A DNA stretch of 5,750 nucleotides from an uncultured Oscillospiraceae bacterium. Lineage in GTDB: Bacteria > Bacillota > Clostridia > Oscillospirales > Acutalibacteraceae. Below the pieces are notes generated by a model that had not been told where the DNA came from, made no database searches, and worked only from the letters and a program-made list of their open reading frames with translations. The translations under genes and the position numbers were made by a program. Below are positions 1-5,750 of the stretch, piece by piece; position 1 is the stretch's first letter, and the number at the start of each line of letters is the position of its first letter. The DNA lies in assembly GCA_905200265.1 (NCBI GenBank), contig CAJKJS010000106.1:1-5750 (forward strand). The letters run 5' to 3'.

Positions 1-1294
1 TATAGACCGGCCTAGCAGGATATTTTGTTCCAGCGTATCGTGAAAAAAAGGTGGCAGTCTGTCCCTGATAACCCACATAGGAGTAGTAGGACGCAGGGGA
101 AATCTGTGAGAGCGGGGTATGATCCACCAGCACCTCACCGCTTCCCGGTGTGAAAAATCCCATCAAGAGTTTTACAAGGGTGCTTTTCCCACAGCCACTT
201 TCACCCACCACGGCATATTTTTTCCCCCGTTCCACACAGAGCGTTAGGTTCTTGATGTGTATCGGACTGTTCGCATAGGAAAACGACACGTTCTCTAGCG
301 ACAGGCGCATAGGGGCAGAAGACAGGTCTTTTTTTCCACTATGGTCTAGGGTTTTCCGTAGGTGGTTTCTTGTCTTCAGATACAATGTTTTCCCTGTCCG
401 ACGGGCCATACAATAGCCGGGAAGCAATTCAAAAGGAGCCATCACGCCACCGAGTAACTGTGTCAGGGACATGGTGTATCCCACACTGATGGCTCCCTGC
501 ATCACCAAAAACATGGCTCCTGCCAAAATCGCCAGAAAGCTGCCTTGACTAATCGCACCCGCAAGCATATCCATCGTCAAACCAATGCGTTGATGGTGGT
601 TGTGTGTTTGTTCCACTTGTTCTGCATAGTGCCGACACGCCTTCTGTTGCATGGAAAACAAATTGTATAGGCGAATCAGAAGGAAATTATCCAGTCCCTC
701 CCGCAGAAAAGCCAAATGGGCACGGTTAGTTTCCAAATAGCGCTGCTGTGTCTGGGTGGACCGGTGTTGTAAGCACTTGGGTAAGTATGCCGAAATGAGC
801 GAACCCATTAGAACCAGCAAGGCCAGTTCCCACCCAGCCGTTGTGAGCAGCGCCAGCGATGCCACCAAACTGCACACGCCACGGTAAAGATCCAGCGTGC
901 TACCCACATAATCGGAAGCGATCTGAGGCGCTTCGGTAGTCATCTTGGAAAGGAACACAGAACTATCCTTTGCAAAGAAAGCCCAAGGCTGCTGCCGAAG
1001 AATATAGCCAAAATACGCCTGGCTCAGGAGTTGGGTGCTGCGATTGACAAGTATCGCCCGGCTATATTGCACGCCATACATGAAAAGAAGGTCAGCTGCT
1101 GCCAGCAAGACCGCTAGTAGGCATGCCTGCCCAAATTGCGCCATATCGCCCGATAGTCCGGCATCCACAATGGGCTGAAGGGACAGGGCAAAAAGAGCGG
1201 AAACCACCGGGGACAAAATCCCCAACACAGCATACCATACCAAACCGGGTAGACCCATTAACGGCCACAAGGATTTATTTTTTTGTTTCATCAT
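1..1294 (-). CDS. ABC exporter half-transporter (membrane + ATPase domains fused), 3' part outside the window, apparent frameshift
   Basis: Translated by hand from ATG at 1294, this gives 410 residues of a type IV (ABC_membrane-type) exporter subunit. Hydrophobic helices lie at about 11-40, 55-78, 138-172 (two helices) and 244-292 (two helices), which fits the usual six. The ATPase domain begins near residue 330, with an A-loop aromatic at Y340, Walker A GESGCGKST at 364-372 and the Q-loop glutamine at Q410. Straight after Q410 the frame loses family resemblance. Skipping one base restores a typical continuation with FHDTLEQNILLG, so the gene is probably frameshifted (see 63-65). Signature, Walker B and H-loop would lie beyond the left edge. 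The start at 1294 is preferred over the adjacent ATG at 1291 because AAAGGA (1302-1307) sits 7 nt upstream of it. Such proteins form homo- or heterodimers in the cytoplasmic membrane and export drugs, peptides or lipids; the substrate here is unknown. The start region lies in a hairpin. Confidence 0.9.
   Translation of the reverse strand, partial: MMKQKNKSLWPLMGLPGLVWYAVLGILSPVVSALFALSLQPIVDAGLSGDMAQFGQACLLAVLLAAADLLFMYGVQYSRAILVNRSTQLLSQAYFGYILRQQPWAFFAKDSSVFLSKMTTEAPQIASDYVGSTLDLYRGVCSLVASLALLTTAGWELALLVLMGSLISAYLPKCLQHRSTQTQQRYLETNRAHLAFLREGLDNFLLIRLYNLFSMQQKACRHYAEQVEQTHNHHQRIGLTMDMLAGAISQGSFLAILAGAMFLVMQGAISVGYTMSLTQLLGGVMAPFELLPGYCMARRTGKTLYLKTRNHLRKTLDHSGKKDLSSAPMRLSLENVSFSYANSPIHIKNLTLCVERGKKYAVVGESGCGKSTLVKLLMGFFTPGSGEVLVDHTPLSQISPASYYSYVGYQGQTATFFSRYAGTKYPARPVY
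63..65 (-). other. Apparent +1-base frameshift in the exporter ATPase domain
   Basis: On the coding strand the text reads TAT CAG GGA CAG, giving Y-Q-G-Q, and then an unfamiliar but still open frame to the window edge. If one G of the GGG run (CCC at 63-65 on the given strand) is removed, the protein reads YVGYQDRLPPFFHDTLEQNI and continues LLGRSI, which is the normal stretch after an ABC exporter Q-loop. The frame from the start codon at 1294 to Q410 is uninterrupted, so the break is localised to a few bases. It could be a true mutation that inactivates the gene, or a sequencing or assembly error. A programmed shift seems less likely, because no recognisable slippery site is visible. Confidence 0.8.
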
Positions 1295-1344
1295 AGGGGA
1301 GTCCTTTCTTTATTCTTTTTTACGGGATATAAAAGAACTCCCCT
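1295..1344 (-). promoter_or_regulatory. Hairpin sequestering the exporter ribosome binding site (putative translational attenuator)
   Basis: In the minus-strand transcript the 5' arm AGGGGAGUUCUUUU (1344-1331) can pair with the 3' arm GAAAGGACUCCCCU (1308-1295). All 14 positions pair: 12 Watson-Crick and two G-U. The loop is 22 nt (1309-1330). The 3' arm contains the exporter's Shine-Dalgarno sequence AAAGGA, and its last base touches the first ATG. No U-run follows, so this is not an intrinsic terminator. The 5' arm lies inside the small leader ORF at 1320-1367, so a ribosome translating that ORF would break the stem. The pairing is seen in the sequence; control of translation initiation is inferred. 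Confidence 0.7.
1302..1307 (-). promoter_or_regulatory. Ribosome binding site of the exporter gene
   Basis: AAAGGA on the minus strand ends 7 nt before the ATG at 1294 and 10 nt before the second ATG at 1291, which favours the first. It lies entirely within the 3' arm of the hairpin at 1295-1344. Confidence 0.75.
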
Positions 1345-1367
1345 TCATAAATTACATAAGCCATCAT
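1320..1367 (-). CDS. Possible leader peptide ORF (14-15 residues) upstream of the exporter
   Basis: The ORF encodes MMAYVIYEGEFFYIP, starting at ATG 1367 or at the adjacent ATG 1364 and ending with TAA at 1320-1322. It is preceded by a strong purine-rich site: GGGAGG at 1371-1376 lies 3 nt from the first ATG and 6 nt from the second, and GAAGGG at 1374-1379 lies 6 nt from the first. The same run GGGAGGGGAA also precedes the start of the ATPase gene at 5461, so it is likely a working initiation site. The ORF begins 30 nt after the permease stop and ends 25 nt before the exporter start. Codons 9-12 form most of the 5' arm of the hairpin that covers the exporter start. The final codon is proline directly before the stop, a slow-termination context known from TnaC. 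No homologue is recognised. A chance ORF of this length is possible; the RBS, position and overlap with the hairpin argue for function. Confidence 0.5.
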   Translation of the reverse strand: MMAYVIYEGEFFYIP

Positions 1368-1397
1368 TCCCCTCCCTTCTCGTATCTTTTTCTTTTC

Positions 1398-4300
1398 TCA
1401 TTCTCGCTCGGACAATAAGGCCATCAGATCAATCCGCCCCACAAACCACACGGCCAGGGCACTGCCGATTAGATAGCAGCCTGCAAAAAGGGCCGCCGCC
1501 AACCATCCAATCTCATAAATCCCCAGCAGCATGAGGCCCCCACCTGCCAGAAGACAGCCCAGTAAAGCCAGCATGACTTGTTCCCAGAAGAACGAGAAGA
1601 AGACCCGACCTTTTGGCGCTCCCAATCCGCGCATCATGGCAAACTCCATGCGTCGGCCATTGATCATCAGCCAAGAGATCACAAAACCCAAAAGGCCCAC
1701 AGCTGCACACAGTGCAGGGACCAAAACCTCGCTGAATGCCAAATACCGTTCCAGTCCACTCTCAGTTTCCACAAAGGATTGGTCCTGCAGGACGATGGTA
1801 ATCCGGTTTTCATTGAGTTGCCCCACCTGGCTAAACTTCTGCGCCTGTAGATAGTCCCGGAAAGCATCCAATTCGCCGGCTGAAGACAGCACAAACCGGC
1901 AGGTTGTGAATGTCGTAGACGAGTATACATAGCGAGCGATCCAGTCCTTGGGGTCTGTTTCTTCGTACAATTGATAAGAGGGCTGCTCCCCCTCCTCCAT
2001 CGGAATGTTTTCCCCGGTTAGCCAAGAGGGATCAAACCAGAAAGAAAGCGGCACGTAAATTTCCTGGGGCGACTGGGAGCCGCTGTACACACCGACAACC
2101 TGAAGGGTAATGGTAGCATCTTTCTCAGAAGACAGAATGTTGGGCAGGCGAAGCATCACTTGAAAGGAATCGCCTAATCCTATATTCCGTTGGGAAAGAA
2201 AAGCCTCGCTGATCAGGCACGGATACACGGTGGACTCTTCTTCCGGCATAAGGCCAAGCATCTCCCGCAGGAAATTCTGGCTTTCAATGACGCAACCACC
2301 ATCAAATTCCTGCAAAAAGCTTTCATCCCAGCCGGAAAGCCATTCTATCTGCGGCTCTCCTCCATAGTAGAAAGCCGGCGCGGCCGAGAGATGGTTGAGC
2401 GCCACCACCTCCGGTTGGCGTCCAATCCAAGCATCCATACGGTCCTCCGACACACGGTTTGTTGCATAGGGGTTTTCCTCTTCAAACCAATAGTGCCACC
2501 CCACACTGACCGATATCTCTCGCAGCTGTCCGGATTCCCATAAAAGCAGGGCGTTTTGAGCGGATACCACCAAATTCGTAGCCTGCCGGCCGTTATTACT
2601 GGTCACCTGCCCGCCAATTTGCGCAGTATCCCTTACCGTATCTTTTTGCTGCTGGGCACTCTGTATACCGGAGGCCAATAATCCCAACAGAAACGCCAAA
2701 ACCAGCGATGCAGCTGGAACTACAAGGGAACGCCACCCACCTCGTTTTGCTGAAAGCAACGCAAAACGAACGGCTCCTTTTCCGGTAACCGACGTGCCGC
2801 TGCGAGGTACGCGGGCCGATACTTTTCCCCGACGGGGTGCTGATTGTTTTCTTACTTGCCACAAGAAAAAGAGGCACAGTACCAAAGCCAGGAAAAACAC
2901 AAACAGTCCCGATCCTATGGCCGGCCACACCGAAACCGGCCCCATTGCCGGGGCTTCTTTTCCCACCCCAATGGCCGCTTCGCTGTAGCGCTGATCAACG
3001 GCATACAGCCCTTGTGCCAAAACCAGTACGGTCTGCCGGACGGTATTCAAAAGCAGATGCCCGGCTACTGCCCCCAGAAGAGCCGCCAATCCGGCTATAA
3101 CGGTAACACCCGACAACAGCCATAATCTGATCTTGCCTACCGGCGTTCCCAACGATACCAATACCGACACGGTCTCCCGCTGCCGTCCCACAAACAGATA
3201 AGCAAACAAAATCAGCACCACAAATGTACCCGCCAGGCAGGCCATTGTCACCGCCATAGCGGTGGATTCAATGGCCTGCAACGGCTGGGCTGCGACCGAA
3301 TAACCCTGGTCATACAAGGTAACCCGCACGCCATCAGGCACCATCGCCTGAAGGGCATCACAAGCCTGACGTCCTTTGTCATTATCCAACACCACCCGAC
3401 CCAGCTGATAACCAAATAGCGGGCTTTCTAAATCCCCTTCCGCTTTGGATACCCACAGAAAACCACTGGTATCATCCACCGGGTCGGTAATGCCCACCAC
3501 CGTCAGGGTACGTGTATCGTCTGTCTTTGTCAGGGCATACCGATTTTCATCCTGCGAAGCCAGAATACCTACTTCGACCGTATCCCCCAGCGACAAATCC
3601 ATTTGGTTGGCGGTCCATCCATCCACCAGACAAACGCCTTCTTCTCCGGCACGCGGGAATCTTCCTTGTTCCAAATAGATAGAACCCTGCTGGAAACATT
3701 CCAGTGCCTCTATGTCATCACTGGCCTGCAGCACAACATAGTTGTTGGCCAGTTGATAATAGGCTGCATAATCCGCAAAGATGCCTTCTGTGAAAGCAGG
3801 GTCTTCTTCACCCGTTATTTCCTGGTAGGGCGGTGTTTCACAGCCCTCGTAAAAATCTGTCAGAATAAGGGTGGGCTGCACCGTCTCTTCTGTAAAAGTT
3901 CCGTGTACCAGATAGTGTGAGTTTGACTGAGGAATAAAACCGACGTCTCCCATTTCCAAGACAAGCCTTTGGCTCACTTTTTTATCTTGTGCCTGAAGAA
4001 CCTGATCGACATAGGCCGTATAGGCATAGAGTTCCCGAACCGACACCCCATAGAGCTGTTTTCCTTCGTGATAATAGCAGACCGGTTTTCCCTGCGTATC
4101 ACCCAGATATGCCACGGGGCGCACGCCGGAATAGTCTATTTCTTCGCCGGTAATGATCTGACCGTTCTGTATCTGTTCGCTGGCCGGTAACCTAGTCAGG
4201 GTCCATATTCCATCCTGTTCTTCATAGCGGAAATTGTTTCCCCCCACGTTAATAAACAGGGAAGATGGCTCTTCTTTTCCTTCTCGCTGGTAGTCATCCG

Positions 4301-4778
4301 CTTCGCCGCTTAAAACCCCCACGAGCACACAGCTTTCCGGTAGTAACGCTTCATCGCTGGACCAAATTATGCCATTGCGATACATAGGAAACAAGTCCGA
4401 AACTTCTACAATACCCGCATTTTCATAGGGAATATGTCCCATAAGCCGGGTATATCCCGTTAAAGACGCTAAAGTGCGGTCTGTTGTTTCCCAGCGTGTA
4501 ACGCCCGTTAGGGAGGAAATGTCCACTTCTTCCAGCTCACAAGCCGCTGTCCGGGCATTTTCATCGGCGGCGTTTTCCTCTGGATAGTCTTCCCCCATGT
4601 ATTCAACCAGTGCAATCGACGTATAATTTTCATCCATGTCCGCCAACGTACCGGCGCAGTAGTTCCACATACCAAGGCCCAACGTCAGCGTCAGCGTTAA
4701 CACGAACAGCAAAACCGTAAAAAGTCCCGTTCGCCCCCGGGCACGCAGGGTGGAGCGAATCCCATTTCGTAGAATCAT
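1398..4778 (-). CDS. Large two-repeat FtsX/MacB-type ABC transporter permease (1126 aa)
   Basis: This is the membrane subunit of a type VII (MacB/LolCDE-like) ABC transporter. Such proteins do not form a classical pore; they couple cytoplasmic ATP hydrolysis to movements of extracytoplasmic domains. Helix 1 is at about 18-40, followed by an extracytoplasmic domain of about 465 residues and helices 2-4 at about 507-530, 552-577 and 615-642. The plan then repeats: helix 5 at about 683-704, a second external domain of about 310 residues, and helices 6-8 at about 1015-1040, 1067-1090 and 1095-1115. Both halves carry the FtsX cytoplasmic coupling motif (VLVSLGTPVGKIR after helix 2; AMMRGLGAPKGR after helix 6). 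Both external domains carry MacB_PCD-like text (LGDTVEV near 397, GLGDSFQV near 868). The start ATG overlaps the stop of the ATPase gene as ATGA. Only a weak purine stretch lies upstream, so translational coupling is likely. The gene is intact. Peptide or antimicrobial export or resistance is possible; the substrate is unknown. Confidence 0.93.
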   Translation of the reverse strand: MILRNGIRSTLRARGRTGLFTVLLFVLTLTLTLGLGMWNYCAGTLADMDENYTSIALVEYMGEDYPEENAADENARTAACELEEVDISSLTGVTRWETTDRTLASLTGYTRLMGHIPYENAGIVEVSDLFPMYRNGIIWSSDEALLPESCVLVGVLSGEADDYQREGKEEPSSLFINVGGNNFRYEEQDGIWTLTRLPASEQIQNGQIITGEEIDYSGVRPVAYLGDTQGKPVCYYHEGKQLYGVSVRELYAYTAYVDQVLQAQDKKVSQRLVLEMGDVGFIPQSNSHYLVHGTFTEETVQPTLILTDFYEGCETPPYQEITGEEDPAFTEGIFADYAAYYQLANNYVVLQASDDIEALECFQQGSIYLEQGRFPRAGEEGVCLVDGWTANQMDLSLGDTVEVGILASQDENRYALTKTDDTRTLTVVGITDPVDDTSGFLWVSKAEGDLESPLFGYQLGRVVLDNDKGRQACDALQAMVPDGVRVTLYDQGYSVAAQPLQAIESTAMAVTMACLAGTFVVLILFAYLFVGRQRETVSVLVSLGTPVGKIRLWLLSGVTVIAGLAALLGAVAGHLLLNTVRQTVLVLAQGLYAVDQRYSEAAIGVGKEAPAMGPVSVWPAIGSGLFVFFLALVLCLFFLWQVRKQSAPRRGKVSARVPRSGTSVTGKGAVRFALLSAKRGGWRSLVVPAASLVLAFLLGLLASGIQSAQQQKDTVRDTAQIGGQVTSNNGRQATNLVVSAQNALLLWESGQLREISVSVGWHYWFEEENPYATNRVSEDRMDAWIGRQPEVVALNHLSAAPAFYYGGEPQIEWLSGWDESFLQEFDGGCVIESQNFLREMLGLMPEEESTVYPCLISEAFLSQRNIGLGDSFQVMLRLPNILSSEKDATITLQVVGVYSGSQSPQEIYVPLSFWFDPSWLTGENIPMEEGEQPSYQLYEETDPKDWIARYVYSSTTFTTCRFVLSSAGELDAFRDYLQAQKFSQVGQLNENRITIVLQDQSFVETESGLERYLAFSEVLVPALCAAVGLLGFVISWLMINGRRMEFAMMRGLGAPKGRVFFSFFWEQVMLALLGCLLAGGGLMLLGIYEIGWLAAALFAGCYLIGSALAVWFVGRIDLMALLSERE

Positions 4779-5461
4779 AAGGCCGTCTGCCCGCCTTTCG
4801 TTACCATCCTGCCATCCTTCAGTTCCAGCACCTGATCGGCCTGGCTGGCCAGCCCTGTGTCGTGAGTCACCACAATGACACAGTATCCTTTCTGATGCGC
4901 CAATTCCTGTAGAATGGAAAAAATACGGGCCCCGTTGGCTGTGTCCAGGTTGCCCGTGGGTTCATCGGCCAGCAGCACACGAGTATCCATAGAAAGCGCC
5001 CGGGCAATCGCCACCCTTTGTTGTTCACCCCCTGAAAGCATGGTGGGATAGCGATGCAACACACTGTCCGACAGCCCTACTTGTTCCACCAAAGCGGCCG
5101 CTCTTTTTCTGGCATCTTTCGCCTTCATCCCTCGCAGTTCCATGGGATACATGACATTTTCTGCCACGGTAAGAAGCGGAAAAAGGCGGAAGCTCTGATA
5201 AATCACCGCTACTTTTTCCCTGCGGTATTGTTCCAAGTTCATACGCGCGGTAGAAACGCCCTCGTACAGCACATCGCCCTCGGTGGGAAGATCCAGCCCG
5301 GCCAGCAGCGATAGCAGCGTGGTTTTTCCGCTTCCCGACTTTCCCACAATGGCATAAACCCGGCCCGTTTCAAATGGCCAAGTAATCCCGCTAAGCGCCT
5401 GCGTCTGCTGGTACTTACTTTGGTAGGTATAGCACACATTTTTCACTTCCAGCAAACTCAT
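4775..5461 (-). CDS. ABC transporter ATP-binding protein, LolD/MacB family (228 aa)
   Basis: This is the cytoplasmic ATPase that should power the permease encoded immediately downstream, with two copies binding the two coupling motifs of the permease. All motifs are present and canonical: Walker A GKSGSGKTT at 40-48, Q-loop Q89, signature LSGGEQQRV at 142-150, Walker B with D166 and catalytic E167 in LLADEPTGNLD, D-loop LD at 172-173, and H-loop H200. The DEPTGNLD text and the 228-residue length are typical of LolD/MacB/FtsE-like subunits. The start at 5461 is supported by GGGAGG (5469-5474), 7 nt upstream. It is the first gene after the promoter at 5506-5534 and overlaps the permease start by 4 nt (ATGA). 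It is intact, with high confidence in the family and low confidence in any specific transported molecule. Confidence 0.96.
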   Translation of the reverse strand: MSLLEVKNVCYTYQSKYQQTQALSGITWPFETGRVYAIVGKSGSGKTTLLSLLAGLDLPTEGDVLYEGVSTARMNLEQYRREKVAVIYQSFRLFPLLTVAENVMYPMELRGMKAKDARKRAAALVEQVGLSDSVLHRYPTMLSGGEQQRVAIARALSMDTRVLLADEPTGNLDTANGARIFSILQELAHQKGYCVIVVTHDTGLASQADQVLELKDGRMVTKGGQTAL

Positions 5462-5468
5462 GGTTTCC

Positions 5469-5474
5469 CCTCCC
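5469..5474 (-). promoter_or_regulatory. Ribosome binding site of the ATPase gene
   Basis: GGGAGG within the longer run GGGAGGGGAA, 7 nt before the ATG at 5461. The same ten-base run recurs before the leader ORF at 1364/1367. Confidence 0.8.
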
Positions 5475-5505
5475 TTTTTCTATCTCTTATTTTTTCGATA
5501 TTTTT

Positions 5506-5534
5506 CTTATAAAGGAGTCATATTGGCGGGTCAA
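5506..5534 (-). promoter_or_regulatory. Sigma-A type promoter of the transporter operon
   Basis: On the minus strand, TTGACC (5529-5534) and TATAAG (5506-5511) are separated by exactly 17 nt, one mismatch each from the TTGACA/TATAAT consensus. Transcription would begin near 5499, leaving a leader of about 38 nt before the ATG at 5461. The stretch between the -10 box and the RBS is A-rich. No other good promoter was found between this one and the exporter gene, so the three genes and the leader ORF are probably one transcript. Confidence 0.75.
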
Positions 5535-5629
5535 CACAGAAAAAGAATGGAGATCGTGTGTTTTGTGTATATTTCTCCCAATATTCTCTTGTCTTTCTGC
5601 CGTTCGGCAGGGTATAACGCTGTTTTCAC
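5531..5629 (-). CDS. Possible 32-residue ORF upstream of the promoter, unrecognised
   Basis: A GTG at 5629 opens a frame of 32 codons beginning (M)KTALYPAERQKDK and ending HTISILFLC, with TGA at 5531-5533 inside the -35 box of the operon promoter. A purine stretch GGAAGGGA lies about 9 nt upstream of the GTG. The N-terminal half is charged and the last nine residues are hydrophobic. I do not recognise a family. The modest length and GTG start mean this may be chance; conservation of the peptide in related genomes would decide. Confidence 0.25.
   Translation of the reverse strand: MKTALYPAERQKDKRILGEIYTKHTISILFLC
5597..5610. repeat. 14-nt inverted repeat CTGCCG-TT-CGGCAG
   Basis: Two perfect 6-bp arms separated by 2 nt. 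No T-run follows on either strand, so it is not a typical terminator. It lies about 60 nt upstream of the -35 box of the transporter promoter. A protein-binding site is possible, as is chance; it also falls inside the possible ORF at 5531-5629. Confidence 0.35.
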
Positions 5630-5664
5630 ATGTATAAATCCCTTCCATTCACCCGCAGGAAAAC

Positions 5665-5750
5665 TTATCCGCCTAAAACGGCTGTGCAAAAGCCTGCTGA
5701 AATCAGCTGAATTTTGGCTTTCGGTTGCCCATTTTTAATCAGAACAGGGT
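5665..5750 (-). CDS. Possible C-terminal end of an upstream gene (27 codons visible), unrecognised
   Basis: One minus-strand frame is open from the window edge to TAA at 5665-5667. It reads PVLIKNGQPKAKIQ, then LISAGFCTAVLGG. The other two minus-strand frames are closed by stops within the first 50 bases. The composition looks protein-like, but 27 codons is too short to prove coding and I do not recognise the family. If real, the gene ends 131 nt upstream of the -35 box of the transporter operon and is transcribed in the same direction. Confidence 0.3.
   Translation of the reverse strand, partial: PVLIKNGQPKAKIQLISAGFCTAVLGG
5680..5721. repeat. Cluster of short inverted repeats near the right edge
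   Basis: Several overlapping arms occur: AAAGCC (5689-5694) with GGCTTT (5716-5721), enclosing GCTGA (5696-5700) with TCAGC (5703-5707), plus GGCT (5680-5683) with AGCC (5691-5694). On the minus strand the last pair is followed by GTTTT. The stems are short and no clean terminator can be called; the cluster overlaps the possible C-terminal coding end. Confidence 0.25.

Noticed and set aside
61..70. Programmed frameshifting at the exporter break
   Set aside because: No standard slippery heptamer with a downstream structure was recognised, and recovery needs a forward skip of one base. Mutation or sequence error is simpler.
1295..1344. Hairpin as an intrinsic transcription terminator after the permease gene
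   Set aside because: The 3' arm is followed directly by the exporter start codon and not by a T-run in the minus-strand transcript. In the opposite direction the arms do not follow any supported gene.
2190..2543. 117-codon plus-strand ORF inside the permease gene
   Set aside because: It lies antisense to a long intact gene with clear family motifs, and its own translation shows no recognisable domain.
2596..2928. 110-codon minus-strand ORF in another frame of the permease gene
   Set aside because: It is an out-of-frame overlap of the permease coding region around helices 4-5, with no motif of its own.
5460..5738. 92-codon plus-strand ORF across the upstream region
   Set aside because: It starts within the ATPase start codon region, runs antisense through the promoter, RBS and palindrome, and has no recognisable motif. 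The purine-rich and promoter signals here all point to the minus strand.
5665..5750. Conjugative-element boundary or oriT at the right edge
   Set aside because: The short inverted repeats and AT-rich stretch gave a vague resemblance, but no nick-site consensus, relaxase or integrase gene is visible, so it cannot be supported from this sequence.

Overview
The window holds a minus-strand ABC-transporter operon, read from right to left, from what is most likely a Bacillota (Firmicutes) bacterium of the class Clostridia. The grounds for that guess are strong GGGAGG-type ribosome binding sites, an E. coli/B. subtilis-like sigma-A promoter, AT-rich intergenic DNA around genes of moderate GC, and the genes themselves: a LolD/MacB-type ATPase followed by a very large two-repeat FtsX-type permease. 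No rRNA, tRNA, CRISPR array, transposase or integrase was seen.

Right end (5462-5750): no well-supported gene. The edge carries an open frame that could be the last 27 codons of an upstream minus-strand gene (stop at 5665). It is followed by a possible 32-codon GTG ORF (5531-5629), a 14-nt palindrome (5597-5610), and a near-consensus promoter (TTGACC, 17 nt, TATAAG; 5506-5534). This promoter can drive everything to its left.

Middle (1398-5461): two intact, overlapping genes. The first encodes a 228-residue ATPase with every ABC motif in place. Its stop overlaps the start of the second gene as ATGA. The second encodes a 1126-residue permease with two FtsX repeats, eight predicted membrane helices and two very large extracytoplasmic domains. 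Together they should form one MacB/Lol-like (type VII) transporter. Its substrate cannot be read from the sequence.

Left end (1-1397): a 103-nt gap and then a second kind of ABC protein, an exporter half-transporter with membrane and nucleotide-binding domains fused. It runs off the left edge. It appears frameshifted at its Q-loop: one surplus base (CCC at 63-65) takes the gene out of the frame that encodes the expected continuation.

The gap is the most interesting part of the window. It contains a 14-15 codon leader ORF with its own strong ribosome binding site, ending in Pro-stop. The last codons of this ORF form the 5' arm of a 14-bp hairpin whose 3' arm contains the exporter's ribosome binding site and ends at its start codon. 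This is the layout of a translational attenuator, in which translation of, or ribosome stalling on, the leader would open the exporter's start site. The structure is read directly from the sequence; its function is inference.
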